Shown piece after piece: positions 31,114 to 39,826 of a stretch of DNA of 64,000 nucleotides. Every line of letters begins with the position of its first letter. Within the stretch, counting starts at the first letter, position 1. The stretch is from NCBI RefSeq assembly GCF_030294985.1, contig NZ_AP024718.1:868001-932000 (forward strand), read 5' to 3'. The DNA is from Methylomarinovum tepidoasis. GTDB taxonomy: Bacteria > Pseudomonadota > Gammaproteobacteria > Methylococcales > Methylothermaceae. A model generated the notes under the pieces. It was given only the letters and a program-made list of their open reading frames with translations, made no database searches and was not told the origin of the DNA. Made by a program: the position numbers and the translations under genes.

Positions 31114-31163
31114 ATTGGTGGCCAGGGACGGAATCGAACCGCCGACACGGGGATTTTCAGTCC
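31114..31163. repeat. attR: 50-bp repeat within intact tRNA-Phe
   Basis: Identical to attL at 21,473-21,522; it overlaps the 3' part of the functional tRNA gene. Confidence 0.93.
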
Positions 31164-31191
31164 CCTGCTCTACCAACTGAGCTACCTGGCC
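31116..31191 (-). tRNA. tRNA-Phe(GAA)
   Basis: A 76-nt cloverleaf including encoded CCA: acceptor stem GGCCAGG/CCTGGCC, D-arm GCTCAGTTGGTAGAGC, anticodon arm GGGGA-CTGAAAA-TCCCC (anticodon GAA), T-arm GGCGG-TTCGATT-CCGTC. Integration target of the element. Confidence 0.98.
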
Positions 31192-31231
31192 AAACAGAAA
31201 GCAAGTATTAAACTAGGCCGTTGGGGTGCTG

Positions 31232-31519
31232 TCAAGTCCGATCGATGGTTTCCGGAGGTGGTGTGTAGCCTTCGGGTGTGGCGGTGCCGCCCCCGAAAAG
31301 GAACTTTTCCCGCTCTCGGGCCAGGAATTCCTTGGATTCCGGTTCGAATACCACCAGCCGATGCTCGTTGATGATCATGGTCTGGATCTGCAGCCATTCT
31401 TCCCAGGCCTGTTTGGAGATGTTCTCGTAGATGCGCTGGCCTTCCGGGCCCGGGAACGGGGGGGCGTCCAGTCCTTCGGCTTCGATCCCGAGTTTGGCGC
31501 ATTTGACCTTGCGTGGCAT
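31232..31519 (-). CDS. yggX: Fe(II)-trafficking / oxidative-damage protection protein YggX
   Basis: A 95-residue Ygg[37 protein letters not shown] with the conserved Cys, then [14 protein letters not shown]. YggX protects iron-sulfur clusters from oxidation. It follows mutY on the same strand as in other gammaproteobacteria. Confidence 0.95.
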   Translation of the reverse strand: MPRKVKCAKLGIEAEGLDAPPFPGPEGQRIYENISKQAWEEWLQIQTMIINEHRLVVFEPESKEFLAREREKFLFGGGTATPEGYTPPPETIDRT

Positions 31520-31556
31520 GGTGAAAATCCTGTCGATTGAAGCGAATTCGATTATG

Positions 31557-32606
31557 TTAGCATGCCGCTGGGCCCAATTCGGTGATCAGGTTCCGAACCG
31601 GGGCAGGCAGGGCCAGATCCAGCGCTTCACGCGGGTGAAGCCAGCTTCCCGGGTGATCGTGACATTGGGTGAGCGAATTTGCGTTCGCGATGACCGGGCG
31701 GTAGTGCAACCGGAAGTGGGTGAACGTATGGCGCCGGGGGGGAAGCAGAGCCAGGGATTCGGGGGTGATGCCCAGACGATGGCAATGGTGCGTCAACGCA
31801 TCGGAATCCGGCCATTCGGGGAAGGCCCAAAGACCGCCCCATACCCCGGCAGGTGGGCGTCGTTCCAGATAAATTCGCAGCTGGCCGTCGCGCAGGATCA
31901 GCCAGTAAGCGGTGCGTTGCGGCAGTTGGCGTTTGGGCCGGGGGATGGGGAGGCGGGTTTCGATACCGGCCTTTCTGACCTGACAGAAAAGCTCGAACGG
32001 GCATGCGTTGCAGCGGGGCCGGGTGCGCGTACAGACCGTGGCGCCAAAGTCCATCAGCGCCTGGGTATAGTCGGCAGCCCGGTATCCGGGCAGATGGGTT
32101 TCGCTGAGCCGCCAAAGACGGCGCTGGGTGGCGCTGTCTCCGGGCCAGGTGTCGATGCGGTGGAGGCGGCACCAAAGGCGCCTGACGTTGCCGTCGAGGA
32201 TCGGGGCCGGCTGTTCGAAACCGAGGCTCAGAATCGCCCCGGCCGTCGAGCGGCCGATGCCGGGCAGCGCGGCTAGCGCCTGCGGATCGGCCGGCAGTTC
32301 GCCGCCATGCCTTTCGACGATCTGCCGGGCAGCGAGGTGGAGGTTGCGGGCGCGGGCGTAATAGCCCAGCCCGGACCAGAGGCCCAGTACCTCGTCGAGC
32401 GGCGCGTCCGCCAGGTCTTGGACATGGGCGAAACGGGTGGTGAAGCGCTCGAAATATGGAATGACGGTTGCTACCTGGGTCTGCTGCAGCATGATTTCCG
32501 AGATCCAGACCCGGTAAGGGGTGCGGGGATGCTGCCAGGGCAGATCCTTGCGTCCATGGCGGTCGAACCAGTCCAGCAGGCGGGTGGCGAATTCGGCCGG
32601 GGTCAT
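31557..32606 (-). CDS. mutY: A/G-specific adenine DNA glycosylase
   Basis: A 349-residue MutY that removes adenine opposite 8-oxoguanine. Helix-hairpin-helix [13 protein letters not shown] with the catalytic Asp in ILDGNVRRL, the 4Fe-4S loop [17 protein letters not shown] (C-x6-C-x2-C-x5-C) and a C-terminal NUDIX-like domain ([12 protein letters not shown]). The start overlaps the AsmA gene stop by four bases. Confidence 0.97.
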   Translation of the reverse strand: MTPAEFATRLLDWFDRHGRKDLPWQHPRTPYRVWISEIMLQQTQVATVIPYFERFTTRFAHVQDLADAPLDEVLGLWSGLGYYARARNLHLAARQIVERHGGELPADPQALAALPGIGRSTAGAILSLGFEQPAPILDGNVRRLWCRLHRIDTWPGDSATQRRLWRLSETHLPGYRAADYTQALMDFGATVCTRTRPRCNACPFELFCQVRKAGIETRLPIPRPKRQLPQRTAYWLILRDGQLRIYLERRPPAGVWGGLWAFPEWPDSDALTHHCHRLGITPESLALLPPRRHTFTHFRLHYRPVIANANSLTQCHDHPGSWLHPREALDLALPAPVRNLITELGPAAC

Positions 32607-34705
32607 GGTCCGAACAGCCCCTTCAGTAGCTGACCGGCGCCCGGTCCCAGTTTTTTCTCCAGTTTTTCACCAAGCTTCCGTTCCAGTTTGGTTTTGGTTT
32701 TCTGGATCTTTTCCTGGAATTTCTCCTGCGCCATCTGAACCAGGTCGAGGCGGTATTTTGGTTTGGCCAGGGGGCCCTCGATGCGGACGATGATGGGCAG
32801 GTTGCGGGCGATCTTGCCGAGTTTGCTGCCGGGTTTGCGGTTGCCGCTGGTGTGCAGAGCGCGGATGCGGTAATCCAGCCATTCGCGGACCAGGTCCACG
32901 GTGCCTGTGCCGGTGATCTTCAGCTTCGGATTGTCGATCAGCAGGCGCTCCGTTTGGATGATGCCGTCATCCACGTTGGCGAGAAAGTCCAGGGTGACGA
33001 AATCCAGCTGCTGAAGCGTTTCCGCCACCTGGGGGGACTCGCCCCGGGCCTGCCACCAGGCCAGCCCCTGTTCGAGCATCTGCAACAGTTCGATGTTGGC
33101 GAGACGGCCATCCTGCACCTGTAGGGCGATCCGGCCGTCGAGGCTCTGTTTCAGGTCCGTCGCCGTCTGGCCGTCTGCCTGGAGATCGAGATTCAGGGCC
33201 GCTGTTCCGATCAGAGGCGGCTGCTTGGCGAGATAGTCCTGCAGCAAGTCGCCGATTTTCACCCGCTCCAGTTGCGAAGTCAGGGTAAGATGCGGGGTTT
33301 TCCCCCGGGCGTTTATCTGCATCCGCCCCTGATAGCGTCCCTGATAAAGCTGTAGCGAGGGTGTGAGCGTCGTGATCCCGTGGTCGCCCTTGAGCTTGAG
33401 GCGCACGTTTTGCATTTGCAGGCGTTGGACTTTGAGGCGGTCTATCCGTACCACCCCGTCCACGCGCTGGGCGGCCAGGGCCGCCAGCGGCAACGGTTTT
33501 TCCTGGGCCGCTTTGGGGGCGGCGGCGGTCTTCCCGGCCGCTTCATCCGGTGCCGGCTTGGGAAGATAACGGTCCGCGTCCAGGGCGTCGGCCTTGAAGT
33601 CGAAGCGCACGGACGGTCGGGCGAAATTCGTCACTTTGAGCCAACCACCGATGGTGGTGTCGTCGAGTTTGGCCTGGAAGGCGTCGATGGCCATGTTCTG
33701 GCGGTCGGCCTGCAGTTTGAAGGCCAGTTGCAGCTGCTGCATCGCGTTGGGGTCGGCGGGAGTGACGGCGATGGCCAGTGCCGTCAGCGTTTCCTTAAGC
33801 GGCGCTTCCAGTTGGAAGCTGCCCTGGAATTTCGGCGCGTCCACGATGGCGTCGCCTTTAAGTTCTCCCCGGAGCTGTGCCTTGGCGGCGGAAAGCAGCA
33901 GATCCCTGGCTTCGAGGGTCTGCCGGGTCAGGTCGGCGGTGATTGCCGCGGCGGTCAGTTCGGCACGAAGCTGTTTGCCGGGCAGGGACTCCCCTTCGGT
34001 GTGGGAGTGGACTTCCAGTCGCGCCAGCTCGAAACGTTGCAAATCGGCGCTGACGGTGAGCCGGGTTTCCAGCGCCAGGGTTTCCTTGAGATGTGCTTGC
34101 GGCAATGTCAGCACGAAGCCGAGCGCGAGATCGGCAGGACGGCCGAATTCGAAATCTCCAAGATCCAGATTGACATGCGCCAGCTGGATTTTCTTGCCGC
34201 CTTGCCGATCCTCCCAGAAGATCTCCCCATCCTTGATCGTCAGGCCGCCGATGACCAGGGCTGGAAGCGGTTGCGGCCGGGCGCTTTTTTCCGCCGGGGC
34301 GGGCGGCTGGTTTTCGCCGGTAGAGAATTCCCAGTTCCCCCGTCCACGGGCGTCCTTGACCAGATGGATGCGGGGGGCTGCAAGAACGATGCGGTCCAGT
34401 TCCACCCGTTTGTGCAGCAGAGGAAGCAGCCTGACCCGGATCTCCGCCCCCTCGACCCGGAGCATGGGTTCATCCCCGAAACCGGGCGGATTGGCGAGCG
34501 CCAATGGGCCGGTTTGGATTCCCAGCCAGGGAAAGACGGACAGATGCAGTTCGCCTTCGATGGTCAGGGTGCGGCCGGTTTTTTCTTCGACCACCCTGGC
34601 GATGTCGTCGCGGTACGCATTGGGATCGACGAAAAGGATCAGTCCAGCGACGGCCACGATGATCACGAGTATCAGACCGGCGAGGACATACAGCAAATAT
34701 CTCAT
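32603..34705 (-). CDS. AsmA family protein
   Basis: A 700-residue envelope protein: one N-terminal membrane anchor (LLYVLAGLILVIIVAVAGLILF), then a long periplasmic part with the AsmA N-terminal signature (VEEKTGRTLTIEGELHLSVFPWLG) and the AsmA_2 C-terminal block (DNPKLKITGTGTVDLVREWLDY). AsmA-like proteins bridge inner and outer membranes and are linked to phospholipid transport. Operon: asmA-mutY-yggX. ATG 34,705 is set by the anchor. Confidence 0.92.
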   Translation of the reverse strand: MRYLLYVLAGLILVIIVAVAGLILFVDPNAYRDDIARVVEEKTGRTLTIEGELHLSVFPWLGIQTGPLALANPPGFGDEPMLRVEGAEIRVRLLPLLHKRVELDRIVLAAPRIHLVKDARGRGNWEFSTGENQPPAPAEKSARPQPLPALVIGGLTIKDGEIFWEDRQGGKKIQLAHVNLDLGDFEFGRPADLALGFVLTLPQAHLKETLALETRLTVSADLQRFELARLEVHSHTEGESLPGKQLRAELTAAAITADLTRQTLEARDLLLSAAKAQLRGELKGDAIVDAPKFQGSFQLEAPLKETLTALAIAVTPADPNAMQQLQLAFKLQADRQNMAIDAFQAKLDDTTIGGWLKVTNFARPSVRFDFKADALDADRYLPKPAPDEAAGKTAAAPKAAQEKPLPLAALAAQRVDGVVRIDRLKVQRLQMQNVRLKLKGDHGITTLTPSLQLYQGRYQGRMQINARGKTPHLTLTSQLERVKIGDLLQDYLAKQPPLIGTAALNLDLQADGQTATDLKQSLDGRIALQVQDGRLANIELLQMLEQGLAWWQARGESPQVAETLQQLDFVTLDFLANVDDGIIQTERLLIDNPKLKITGTGTVDLVREWLDYRIRALHTSGNRKPGSKLGKIARNLPIIVRIEGPLAKPKYRLDLVQMAQEKFQEKIQKTKTKLERKLGEKLEKKLGPGAGQLLKGLFGP

Positions 34706-34827
34706 GTTCCCTTCTCCTGCGGCGGGGATTCCAACGGAGGACATCATCGGTCCGCCCGGCTGAATTCCACCTGAAACTGCCCTATCATGTACGGGCTTAT
34801 CATAACAGGCAAGAGAGGAGGCAGGTT

Positions 34828-35121
34828 ATGCTCGGAGGACTCGTCGCCCTGGCGATCGCCATCTGGTTCTACCGCACCGCGGTGGAGATCGACGACCCCA
34901 AACCCTTCATGTGGGCGGCCAATGGCGTCATCGTCTATTACCTCGTCGTTTTCATCTGGTGGTTTCTGGTACTAAAACCAGCCAGCGAGGCGCTGCATCA
35001 TCAGAGCCAAGCCATGCTGGCGGCCATCAAGTACGGCGGCATTCTGCTGGGACTGGGGGTCGCCTGGTTCGTCCGCAGCCGCTGGGTGGCCAGCCAGCGC
35101 AAGCAGGATTCGGAAGAATGA
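34828..35121 (+). CDS. hypothetical membrane protein (97 aa)
   Basis: Three hydrophobic helices: GGLVALAIAIWFY, GVIVYYLVVFIWWFLVL and YGGILLGLGVAWFV, with a basic C-terminal tail. Strong ribosome site AGAGAGGAGG. Divergent from asmA and convergent with the peroxiredoxin gene. Not assigned to a family. Confidence 0.65.
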   Translation: MLGGLVALAIAIWFYRTAVEIDDPKPFMWAANGVIVYYLVVFIWWFLVLKPASEALHHQSQAMLAAIKYGGILLGLGVAWFVRSRWVASQRKQDSEE

Positions 35122-35154
35122 AAAAAGGCTGCCGAACGCCTGTTCGGCAGCCTT
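35121..35154. terminator. bidirectional terminator between membrane protein and peroxiredoxin genes
   Basis: AAGGCTGCCGAAC-GCCT-GTTCGGCAGCCTT with an A-run on the left that becomes a U-run for the minus-strand peroxiredoxin transcript. Confidence 0.88.
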
Positions 35155-35175
35155 CCCTAAGGCGATGTGCAGGGA

Positions 35176-35781
35176 TCAGAGTTCCTGCGCGTGCTTGGCC
35201 AGATATTCGGCCACACCCTGGGGGTCAGGCTTCATGCCTTCCTGGCCCGGTTTCCAGTTGGCCGGGCATACTTCGCCGTGCTGTTCGAAGAATTGCAGGG
35301 CATCGACCATCCGGATCAGCTCGTCCATGTTGCGCCCCAGAGGCAGATCGTTGATCACCTGATGGCGCACGATGCCTTCCTTGTCCACCAGGAAGCTGCC
35401 GCGATAGGCTACGTGGGCCCCTTCGGCCTCCACGTCATAGGCACGCACTACTTCATGGCCGATATCCGCCGCCAGGGTATAGCGCACCGGACCGATGCCG
35501 CCCTTCTCCACCGGGGTATTGCGCCAGGCGTTGTGGGTGAACTGGGAGTCGATGGAAATGGCGATCACTTCGGTGTTGCGCTTGGCGAACTGGTCCACAC
35601 GGTGATCGAGGGCGATCAGTTCGCTGGGGCAGACGAAGGTGAAATCGAGCGGATAGAACACCAGAACGGCGTATTTGCCTTTGGTGGCTTCGGAAAAGTT
35701 GAATTCGTCAACAATCTGGCCGTCGGCCAGGACTGCCGGAACGGTGAAGTCAGGTGCCGGTTTGCCTACGAGTACGCTCAT
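35176..35781 (-). CDS. 2-Cys peroxiredoxin (AhpC/TSA family)
   Basis: A 201-residue typical 2-Cys peroxiredoxin. Peroxidatic Cys in DFTFVCPSE (near 51), resolving Cys in HGEVCPANW (near 172), and GGIGPVRYTLAAD region. Reduces hydrogen peroxide and organic peroxides. Single-gene unit with its own terminator. Could be named ahpC or prxA; not resolved. Confidence 0.93.
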   Translation of the reverse strand: MSVLVGKPAPDFTVPAVLADGQIVDEFNFSEATKGKYAVLVFYPLDFTFVCPSELIALDHRVDQFAKRNTEVIAISIDSQFTHNAWRNTPVEKGGIGPVRYTLAADIGHEVVRAYDVEAEGAHVAYRGSFLVDKEGIVRHQVINDLPLGRNMDELIRMVDALQFFEQHGEVCPANWKPGQEGMKPDPQGVAEYLAKHAQEL

Positions 35782-35940
35782 CGCAATCCCTCCAGATAGT
35801 TTTGGTTTCTTGTTGCAGGGTCCCTTCGTTACAGGGACGAACGGCTTGATTTTACACTAATTTAGTCTGAAATTCGCCGCTTTGCATATCAGATTTTTCT
35901 GATGTTTGCGCGCATCCAGCGATTTTTGTAAGATTATTCT

Positions 35941-35970
35941 GACAGCAGGCGACGTAAGTCGCCTGTCGTC
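35941..35970 (+). promoter_or_regulatory. hairpin in the AP2 gene leader
   Basis: AGGCGAC-GTAA-GTCGCCT (35,947-35,964) extended by GAC/GTC outer pairs, 40 bases before the AP2-domain gene in a 229-bp AT-richer divergent region that must hold promoters for both genes. Possible operator or RNA hairpin. Confidence 0.45.
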
Positions 35971-36010
35971 CACAACAACAATAACCACTTAACTTTCAGG
36001 TTGGAAGATC

Positions 36011-36571
36011 ATGGCTGAACATAAGCATATCACCGAGCCCGATCCGTTCGGGTATCAGGTGCGAATCGTACGCCGGGGGGTGGAACGGAGTCGTTATTTC
36101 TCCCACAAGCTGTGGGGTGGGAAGCGGAAATCCCTGCAGGCCGCCATCCGCTGGCGGGATCAGATGCTGGTGATCCTCAAAGGCAGCCGCACCCGCTTCA
36201 TGAAGACCCCGCGCAATAAGATTTCCACCGGGGTGACGGGGGTGTCGCGGACGATCAAGTACGACAAGCGCAAGGACAAGAGCTACTTGTGTTACACCGT
36301 TTTCTGGATCAAGGACGGCAAACCGCGCAACAAGACTTTTCAGGTTGGAAACGTCAAGAGCGTGACTGCGGACCAGGAGCTGCACGCCTACCGGACCGCG
36401 GTGGCGTTCCGTAAGGCCTACGAATATGCGATCGACCACGACTATCCGTTCGACGACACGCTGTTCCGCAACTGGAAGCGGATCCGACTTTACGAGCCGC
36501 CGGAAGAAGGTGTGGTGCGAAACGATCGTTCTGCTTCATCGGGGGTGACGGTGCAATTCGCCAGCGCCTGA
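36011..36571 (+). CDS. AP2-domain DNA-binding protein
   Basis: A 186-residue protein. Two AP2-like beta-sheet modules are suggested: GYQVRIVRRGVERSRYFSHK, followed by TGVTGVSRTIKYDKRKDKSY ending in the helix AYRTAVAFRKAYEYA. AP2 domains bind DNA and in bacteria occur in homing endonucleases and stand-alone regulators. This one has no nuclease domain and is convergent with orphan pmoC, so a regulatory role is possible. Confidence 0.75.
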   Translation: MAEHKHITEPDPFGYQVRIVRRGVERSRYFSHKLWGGKRKSLQAAIRWRDQMLVILKGSRTRFMKTPRNKISTGVTGVSRTIKYDKRKDKSYLCYTVFWIKDGKPRNKTFQVGNVKSVTADQELHAYRTAVAFRKAYEYAIDHDYPFDDTLFRNWKRIRLYEPPEEGVVRNDRSASSGVTVQFASA

Positions 36572-36612
36572 CACTGGCGCACCCATGCCGCGGAACCGGC
36601 AGGTGGCAAAAG

Positions 36613-36648
36613 AAAAGCCCCGGCACCTGCAAATGGTGCCGGGGCTTT
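36613..36648. terminator. bidirectional terminator between AP2 gene and pmoC
   Basis: AAAGCCCCGGCACC-TGCAAAT-GGTGCCGGGGCTTT, a 14-bp perfect stem with A/T tails on both sides. Confidence 0.93.
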
Positions 36649-36678
36649 CTTGAAGCCTTTCGGATTCCGGTCAGGGAA

Positions 36679-37500
36679 TCAGTCGGTCCACACAGCCTGG
36701 TCTTCGCCGACGCGGGCGACCGCCTGGTCGTAAACCTCACCGCACAGCGGCTTGCCAATCAGATTCAGGAAGCTGGCAAACACCTGAAGCAGCAGCCCCA
36801 GAATCGCCAGCGCAAACCACCCAAACACCACAAATCCGTAGTGCAGCGGCGCCACAAACAGCTCTTCCATGAACCAGAAAGTGTGACCCCATTCGTTCAG
36901 ACCCACGTTCGGCAGAATCATGAACGGCCCCACCACCGAAATCAGATACGGCAGCGACAGACCCTTCTTCTGGTAATTCCAGTACGGAAGACGGGTGTGC
37001 GCATAAATAAACGCCGCAAAGCCAGTGATGATGTAGATCGGGTAGCTCAGATAGAACTCGATAATGTGGCTCGGCGTGAAGTCCGTGTCACGAACGATGG
37101 TCTGATGCCAGGTGCCGTCCTGTTCGGTGAAGTAGCTCGCACCCCAGTAAATCGCCCACGCATAGGCCACCAGCCAGACAAGATGGGTGAAATTGCGGCG
37201 CAGCTCTTCTCGCGTCCCGGCAATCGCTTCCACATTGCGGTCACGGGTCCGCCACAGATAGCCCCACAGCACCGAGGCCGTAATAACCTCAGCCACAATC
37301 TCGATGTACAGGAAGTTCATCCAGTAAGTCTCAAATTCCGGCGCAAAAGAGTCCAGACCGGCACTCCAGCCATAAACCCCTTCGTACCACCGGACCCAGG
37401 CGTAAAACACCGAGTAAATCAGAATCGCAAATGCCAGCCAGCGCACGTTCAGAAGCGGTTTTTCCTGGGCAGTTGCTACTGCTTGAGTTGTTGCAGCCAT
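36679..37500 (-). CDS. pmoC: particulate methane monooxygenase subunit C (orphan copy)
   Basis: A 273-residue integral membrane subunit of pMMO: LLNVRWLAFAILIYSVFYAW at the start and the copper-site segment (NFLYIEIVAEVITASVLWGY, FTHLVWLVAYAWAIYWGAS), with conserved Asp/His ligands in DTDFTPSHIIEFYLSYP. Full length. No pmoA or pmoB follows, so it is a singleton, as found as extra copies in many methanotrophs. A very strong ribosome site (AAAGGAGGTAAG) implies high translation. It lies downstream of yacG on the same strand. Confidence 0.96.
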   Translation of the reverse strand: MAATTQAVATAQEKPLLNVRWLAFAILIYSVFYAWVRWYEGVYGWSAGLDSFAPEFETYWMNFLYIEIVAEVITASVLWGYLWRTRDRNVEAIAGTREELRRNFTHLVWLVAYAWAIYWGASYFTEQDGTWHQTIVRDTDFTPSHIIEFYLSYPIYIITGFAAFIYAHTRLPYWNYQKKGLSLPYLISVVGPFMILPNVGLNEWGHTFWFMEELFVAPLHYGFVVFGWFALAILGLLLQVFASFLNLIGKPLCGEVYDQAVARVGEDQAVWTD

Positions 37501-37576
37501 CTCTTACCTCCTTTGGGAAGTCTTGTCGGATCGACGACTCTGTGACCATCGATTTTCGAGAAAGTTCCCGAAAACG

Positions 37577-37762
37577 TCACGGGTCGAAATCTTCCGGCGG
37601 GGAGGACTGGTTGTCTTCGGTGGGCGGACCGGGGATATAGCGCTTTTCCGTCGCCCATTCCCCCAGGTCGATCAACTTGCAGCGCCGGCTGCAAAACGGC
37701 CGGTAAGGATTGTCGCGGCGCCATTCCACTGGTTTGCGGCAAATCGGACAGGGAACGTGCAT
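37577..37762 (-). CDS. yacG: DNA gyrase inhibitor YacG
   Basis: A 61-residue zinc protein: [10 protein letters not shown] ... [25 protein letters not shown] with the four Cys ligands (CxxC, CxxxC). YacG binds GyrB and inhibits gyrase. Follows zapD by three bases, as in E. coli. Confidence 0.95.
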   Translation of the reverse strand: MHVPCPICRKPVEWRRDNPYRPFCSRRCKLIDLGEWATEKRYIPGPPTEDNQSSPPEDFDP

Positions 37763-37765
37763 AGC

Positions 37766-38533
37766 TCAGAAAAGGCAGCGGGTGAGTTGGAAGGGAATAT
37801 CGGTCTCGGTTTGACACGGGCGCTCCTCGAACGCCGGTTCCATGAAGCGGATGGTGAACCGGTGCTTGCCGCCGCTGATTTCCGCGAAGACCGGCAGTTC
37901 CTCGTCAAGGGTGACGCGCAGCATCTGATACGGCAGGGATCGGTCCAGATTTTGCTGGAAAAAACCCGCCTGGGCCAGCTCGGCGGTCGGCAGGGTGCTG
38001 TGGCGGATGGTATCGAGCACGAAACCGAGGGCGTCCTGAATGGGACTGAAAGGGGCGATCCAGGCGCTGAGGTCGGCCTGGCGCCGGCTGGCTGGTTGCT
38101 GCAGCCAGTAGTGGTAGCCGGGGAGATCGAAGTTACAGGTCCCCCCGGGGATGGCGCTGCGCTGGGCGATGCTTTTGAACAGGCCGTTGCTGTTCAGCTG
38201 GGCGCTCAGTTTGCCGTTGATACCTTGCAGCCGTTTGCTGAGGGTGTCGATCTGTGCCACCACTGCCTGCAGCTTGTCGCGGTCGATTCCCTGACTGCGG
38301 GCGATGCGGGCCAGCACCTTGTAATGGCGTTCCAATTCCTTGAGCAGTTCGGAGCGGATATCGTTGCGGCTGAAGATGGCGAGGATGTCCAGCAGACCGT
38401 CCACCGCTGCCCGGCTGTCGTATTCGGAACCGCCACGGGCGAAATGGTGCACGTGTCGAAACAGTTGCTCCAGACGGATGAAGGTCCGCATCCGCTCGTT
38501 CAGGGGAAATTCGTAGGTGATATGGCCGTTCAA
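37766..38533 (-). CDS. zapD: cell division protein ZapD
   Basis: A 255-residue ZapD, which crosslinks FtsZ filaments. The N-terminus HITYEFPLNERMRTFIRLEQLF, the GGTCNFDLPGYHYWL motif and the PIQDALGFVLDTIR region are diagnostic. No ATG fits; a TTG at 38,533 places the family's start correctly, with a longer TTG start at 38,611 as alternative. It follows lptB. Confidence 0.92.
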   Translation of the reverse strand: MNGHITYEFPLNERMRTFIRLEQLFRHVHHFARGGSEYDSRAAVDGLLDILAIFSRNDIRSELLKELERHYKVLARIARSQGIDRDKLQAVVAQIDTLSKRLQGINGKLSAQLNSNGLFKSIAQRSAIPGGTCNFDLPGYHYWLQQPASRRQADLSAWIAPFSPIQDALGFVLDTIRHSTLPTAELAQAGFFQQNLDRSLPYQMLRVTLDEELPVFAEISGGKHRFTIRFMEPAFEERPCQTETDIPFQLTRCLF

Positions 38534-38613
38534 CGTGACAGCGATCCGCTTGGGTATGGAAGGTGGATGGAAAAAAATTATTGTAGAGCCTTTTCCGGGC
38601 CGGTGCAGCAAAC

Positions 38614-39342
38614 TTAGAGGTTGAAGTTTTCGCCCAGGTACACTTCCCGCACCTGGGGGTGGGCCAGAATCTGTTCCGGGGTGCCGGTGGTGAGAACCCG
38701 GCCCTGATTGATGATGTAGGCCCGCTGGCAGATCCCCAGGGTTTCGCGCACGTTGTGGTCGGTGATGAGTACGCCGATGCCGCGTTCGCTCAGATGGCGG
38801 ACGATTTTTTGAATGTCGAGGATGGAAATGGGATCGACGCCGGCGAATGGTTCGTCCAGCAGCACGAAACGCGGTTCCAGCGCCAGGGCCCGGGCGATCT
38901 CCAGACGGCGGCGTTCGCCGCCGGAAAGGCTGGCGGCCTGCTGCGGGGCCAGAGGGCTCAGGCCGAATTCCTGCAGCAGCTCGGCGGCGATGAGTTCCCG
39001 CTGCCCCGGCGTCAGTTCGGGGCGCAGTTCCAGCACCCCCAGGAGGTTGTCCATCACGCTGAGACGGCGGAAGACCGAAGCCTCCTGGGGCAGATAGCCG
39101 ATGCCGAGGTGGGCGCGGACGTGAATCGGCAGGGCGGTGATGTCCTGGCCATCGAGGCGGATCTTTCCGTCGCTGGGGGCGATCAGGCCGACGATCATGT
39201 AGAAGGTGGTGGTCTTGCCGGCGCCGTTGGGTCCCAGCAGGCCGACGATTTCCCCGCTTTTGAGGGTCAGCGACACGCCGTCCACCACAGTGCGACGACG
39301 GTAACGTTTGACCAGCCGTTCGGCTTCGAGCAGCGCCGCCAT
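38614..39342 (-). CDS. lptB: LPS export ABC transporter ATP-binding protein LptB
   Basis: A 242-residue ATPase that powers LPS extraction from the inner membrane. Walker A GPNGAGKTT (37-45), Q-loop YLPQEASVFRRLSV, signature LSGGERRR, Walker B FVLLDEPFAGVDP and H-loop ITDHNVRE. It starts directly after lptA. Confidence 0.97.
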   Translation of the reverse strand: MAALLEAERLVKRYRRRTVVDGVSLTLKSGEIVGLLGPNGAGKTTTFYMIVGLIAPSDGKIRLDGQDITALPIHVRAHLGIGYLPQEASVFRRLSVMDNLLGVLELRPELTPGQRELIAAELLQEFGLSPLAPQQAASLSGGERRRLEIARALALEPRFVLLDEPFAGVDPISILDIQKIVRHLSERGIGVLITDHNVRETLGICQRAYIINQGRVLTTGTPEQILAHPQVREVYLGENFNL

Positions 39343-39343
39343 G

Positions 39344-39826
39344 TCAGTCCTTTTTCGGTTTGAGCAGGATCTTGACCCGCTTGGTGTCCGAGGTGGGTTC
39401 GCCGGCCCTGATCAGGCCCTTGATCTGGTCGTATTCGATGCGGTCGCTGGCGTATTTGTTGCCATCCTGCCAAACCACGGCATCGCCGATGAGGACGATC
39501 AGCTCCTTGTCCAGATAGTATTCGGCCTTTTTAGCGGTGCCGTGGATCTCCTCGTCGGGTTTGGGTTTCCGCCAGAAGCGGACCGGCTTGCCGTAGGCGA
39601 TCACTTTCTGGACCTCACCGCCCGGGCTGTAGGCGACCAGTTTGTCGGCCTCGACCCGCAGGCTGCCCTGAATCAGGATCACCTTGCCGGTGTAGGTGCT
39701 GGTGTCGGTCTTTTCGTCGTAATGGGCGCTGTTGGCCTCGATGTAGACCGGCTTTTCCGAATCGTCCTCCAGCGCCGGCGCCAGGTTCGGCGCCAGCAGG
39801 GCAAGGCAGAGCAGCAGCCGCTTCAT
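39344..39826 (-). CDS. lptA: LPS transport periplasmic protein LptA
   Basis: A 160-residue periplasmic bridge protein with a signal peptide (MKRLLLCLALLAPNLAPAL) and the OstA-type beta-jellyroll (YIEANSAHYDEKTDTSTYTG, ADKLVAYSPGG). Its start overlaps the kdsC stop by ATGA; lptC, normally in between, is absent. Confidence 0.93.
   Translation of the reverse strand: MKRLLLCLALLAPNLAPALEDDSEKPVYIEANSAHYDEKTDTSTYTGKVILIQGSLRVEADKLVAYSPGGEVQKVIAYGKPVRFWRKPKPDEEIHGTAKKAEYYLDKELIVLIGDAVVWQDGNKYASDRIEYDQIKGLIRAGEPTSDTKRVKILLKPKKD

Larger units (their letters stand above)
21473..31163. mobile_element. integrative element in tRNA-Phe: candidate phage satellite
   Basis: A 9.7 kb unit bounded by 50-bp perfect direct repeats of the 3' half of tRNA-Phe. 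The integrase is adjacent to attL. Gene order: integrase, antitoxin/YoeB, C4-like RNA, cargo gene, AlpA-like HTH, three small frames, CHC2 zinc-finger protein, DUF3987 ATPase, iteron array, two small frames, SSB, terminase small subunit, hypothetical, DUF1441/Nu1-like protein, ParB-like relic, membrane protein. No capsid, portal, tail, lysis or large terminase gene is present, which separates it from a complete prophage and suggests a P4- or PICI-like satellite that borrows a helper phage's particles. Apart from one relic near the right end, all frames are open. Confidence 0.8.
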
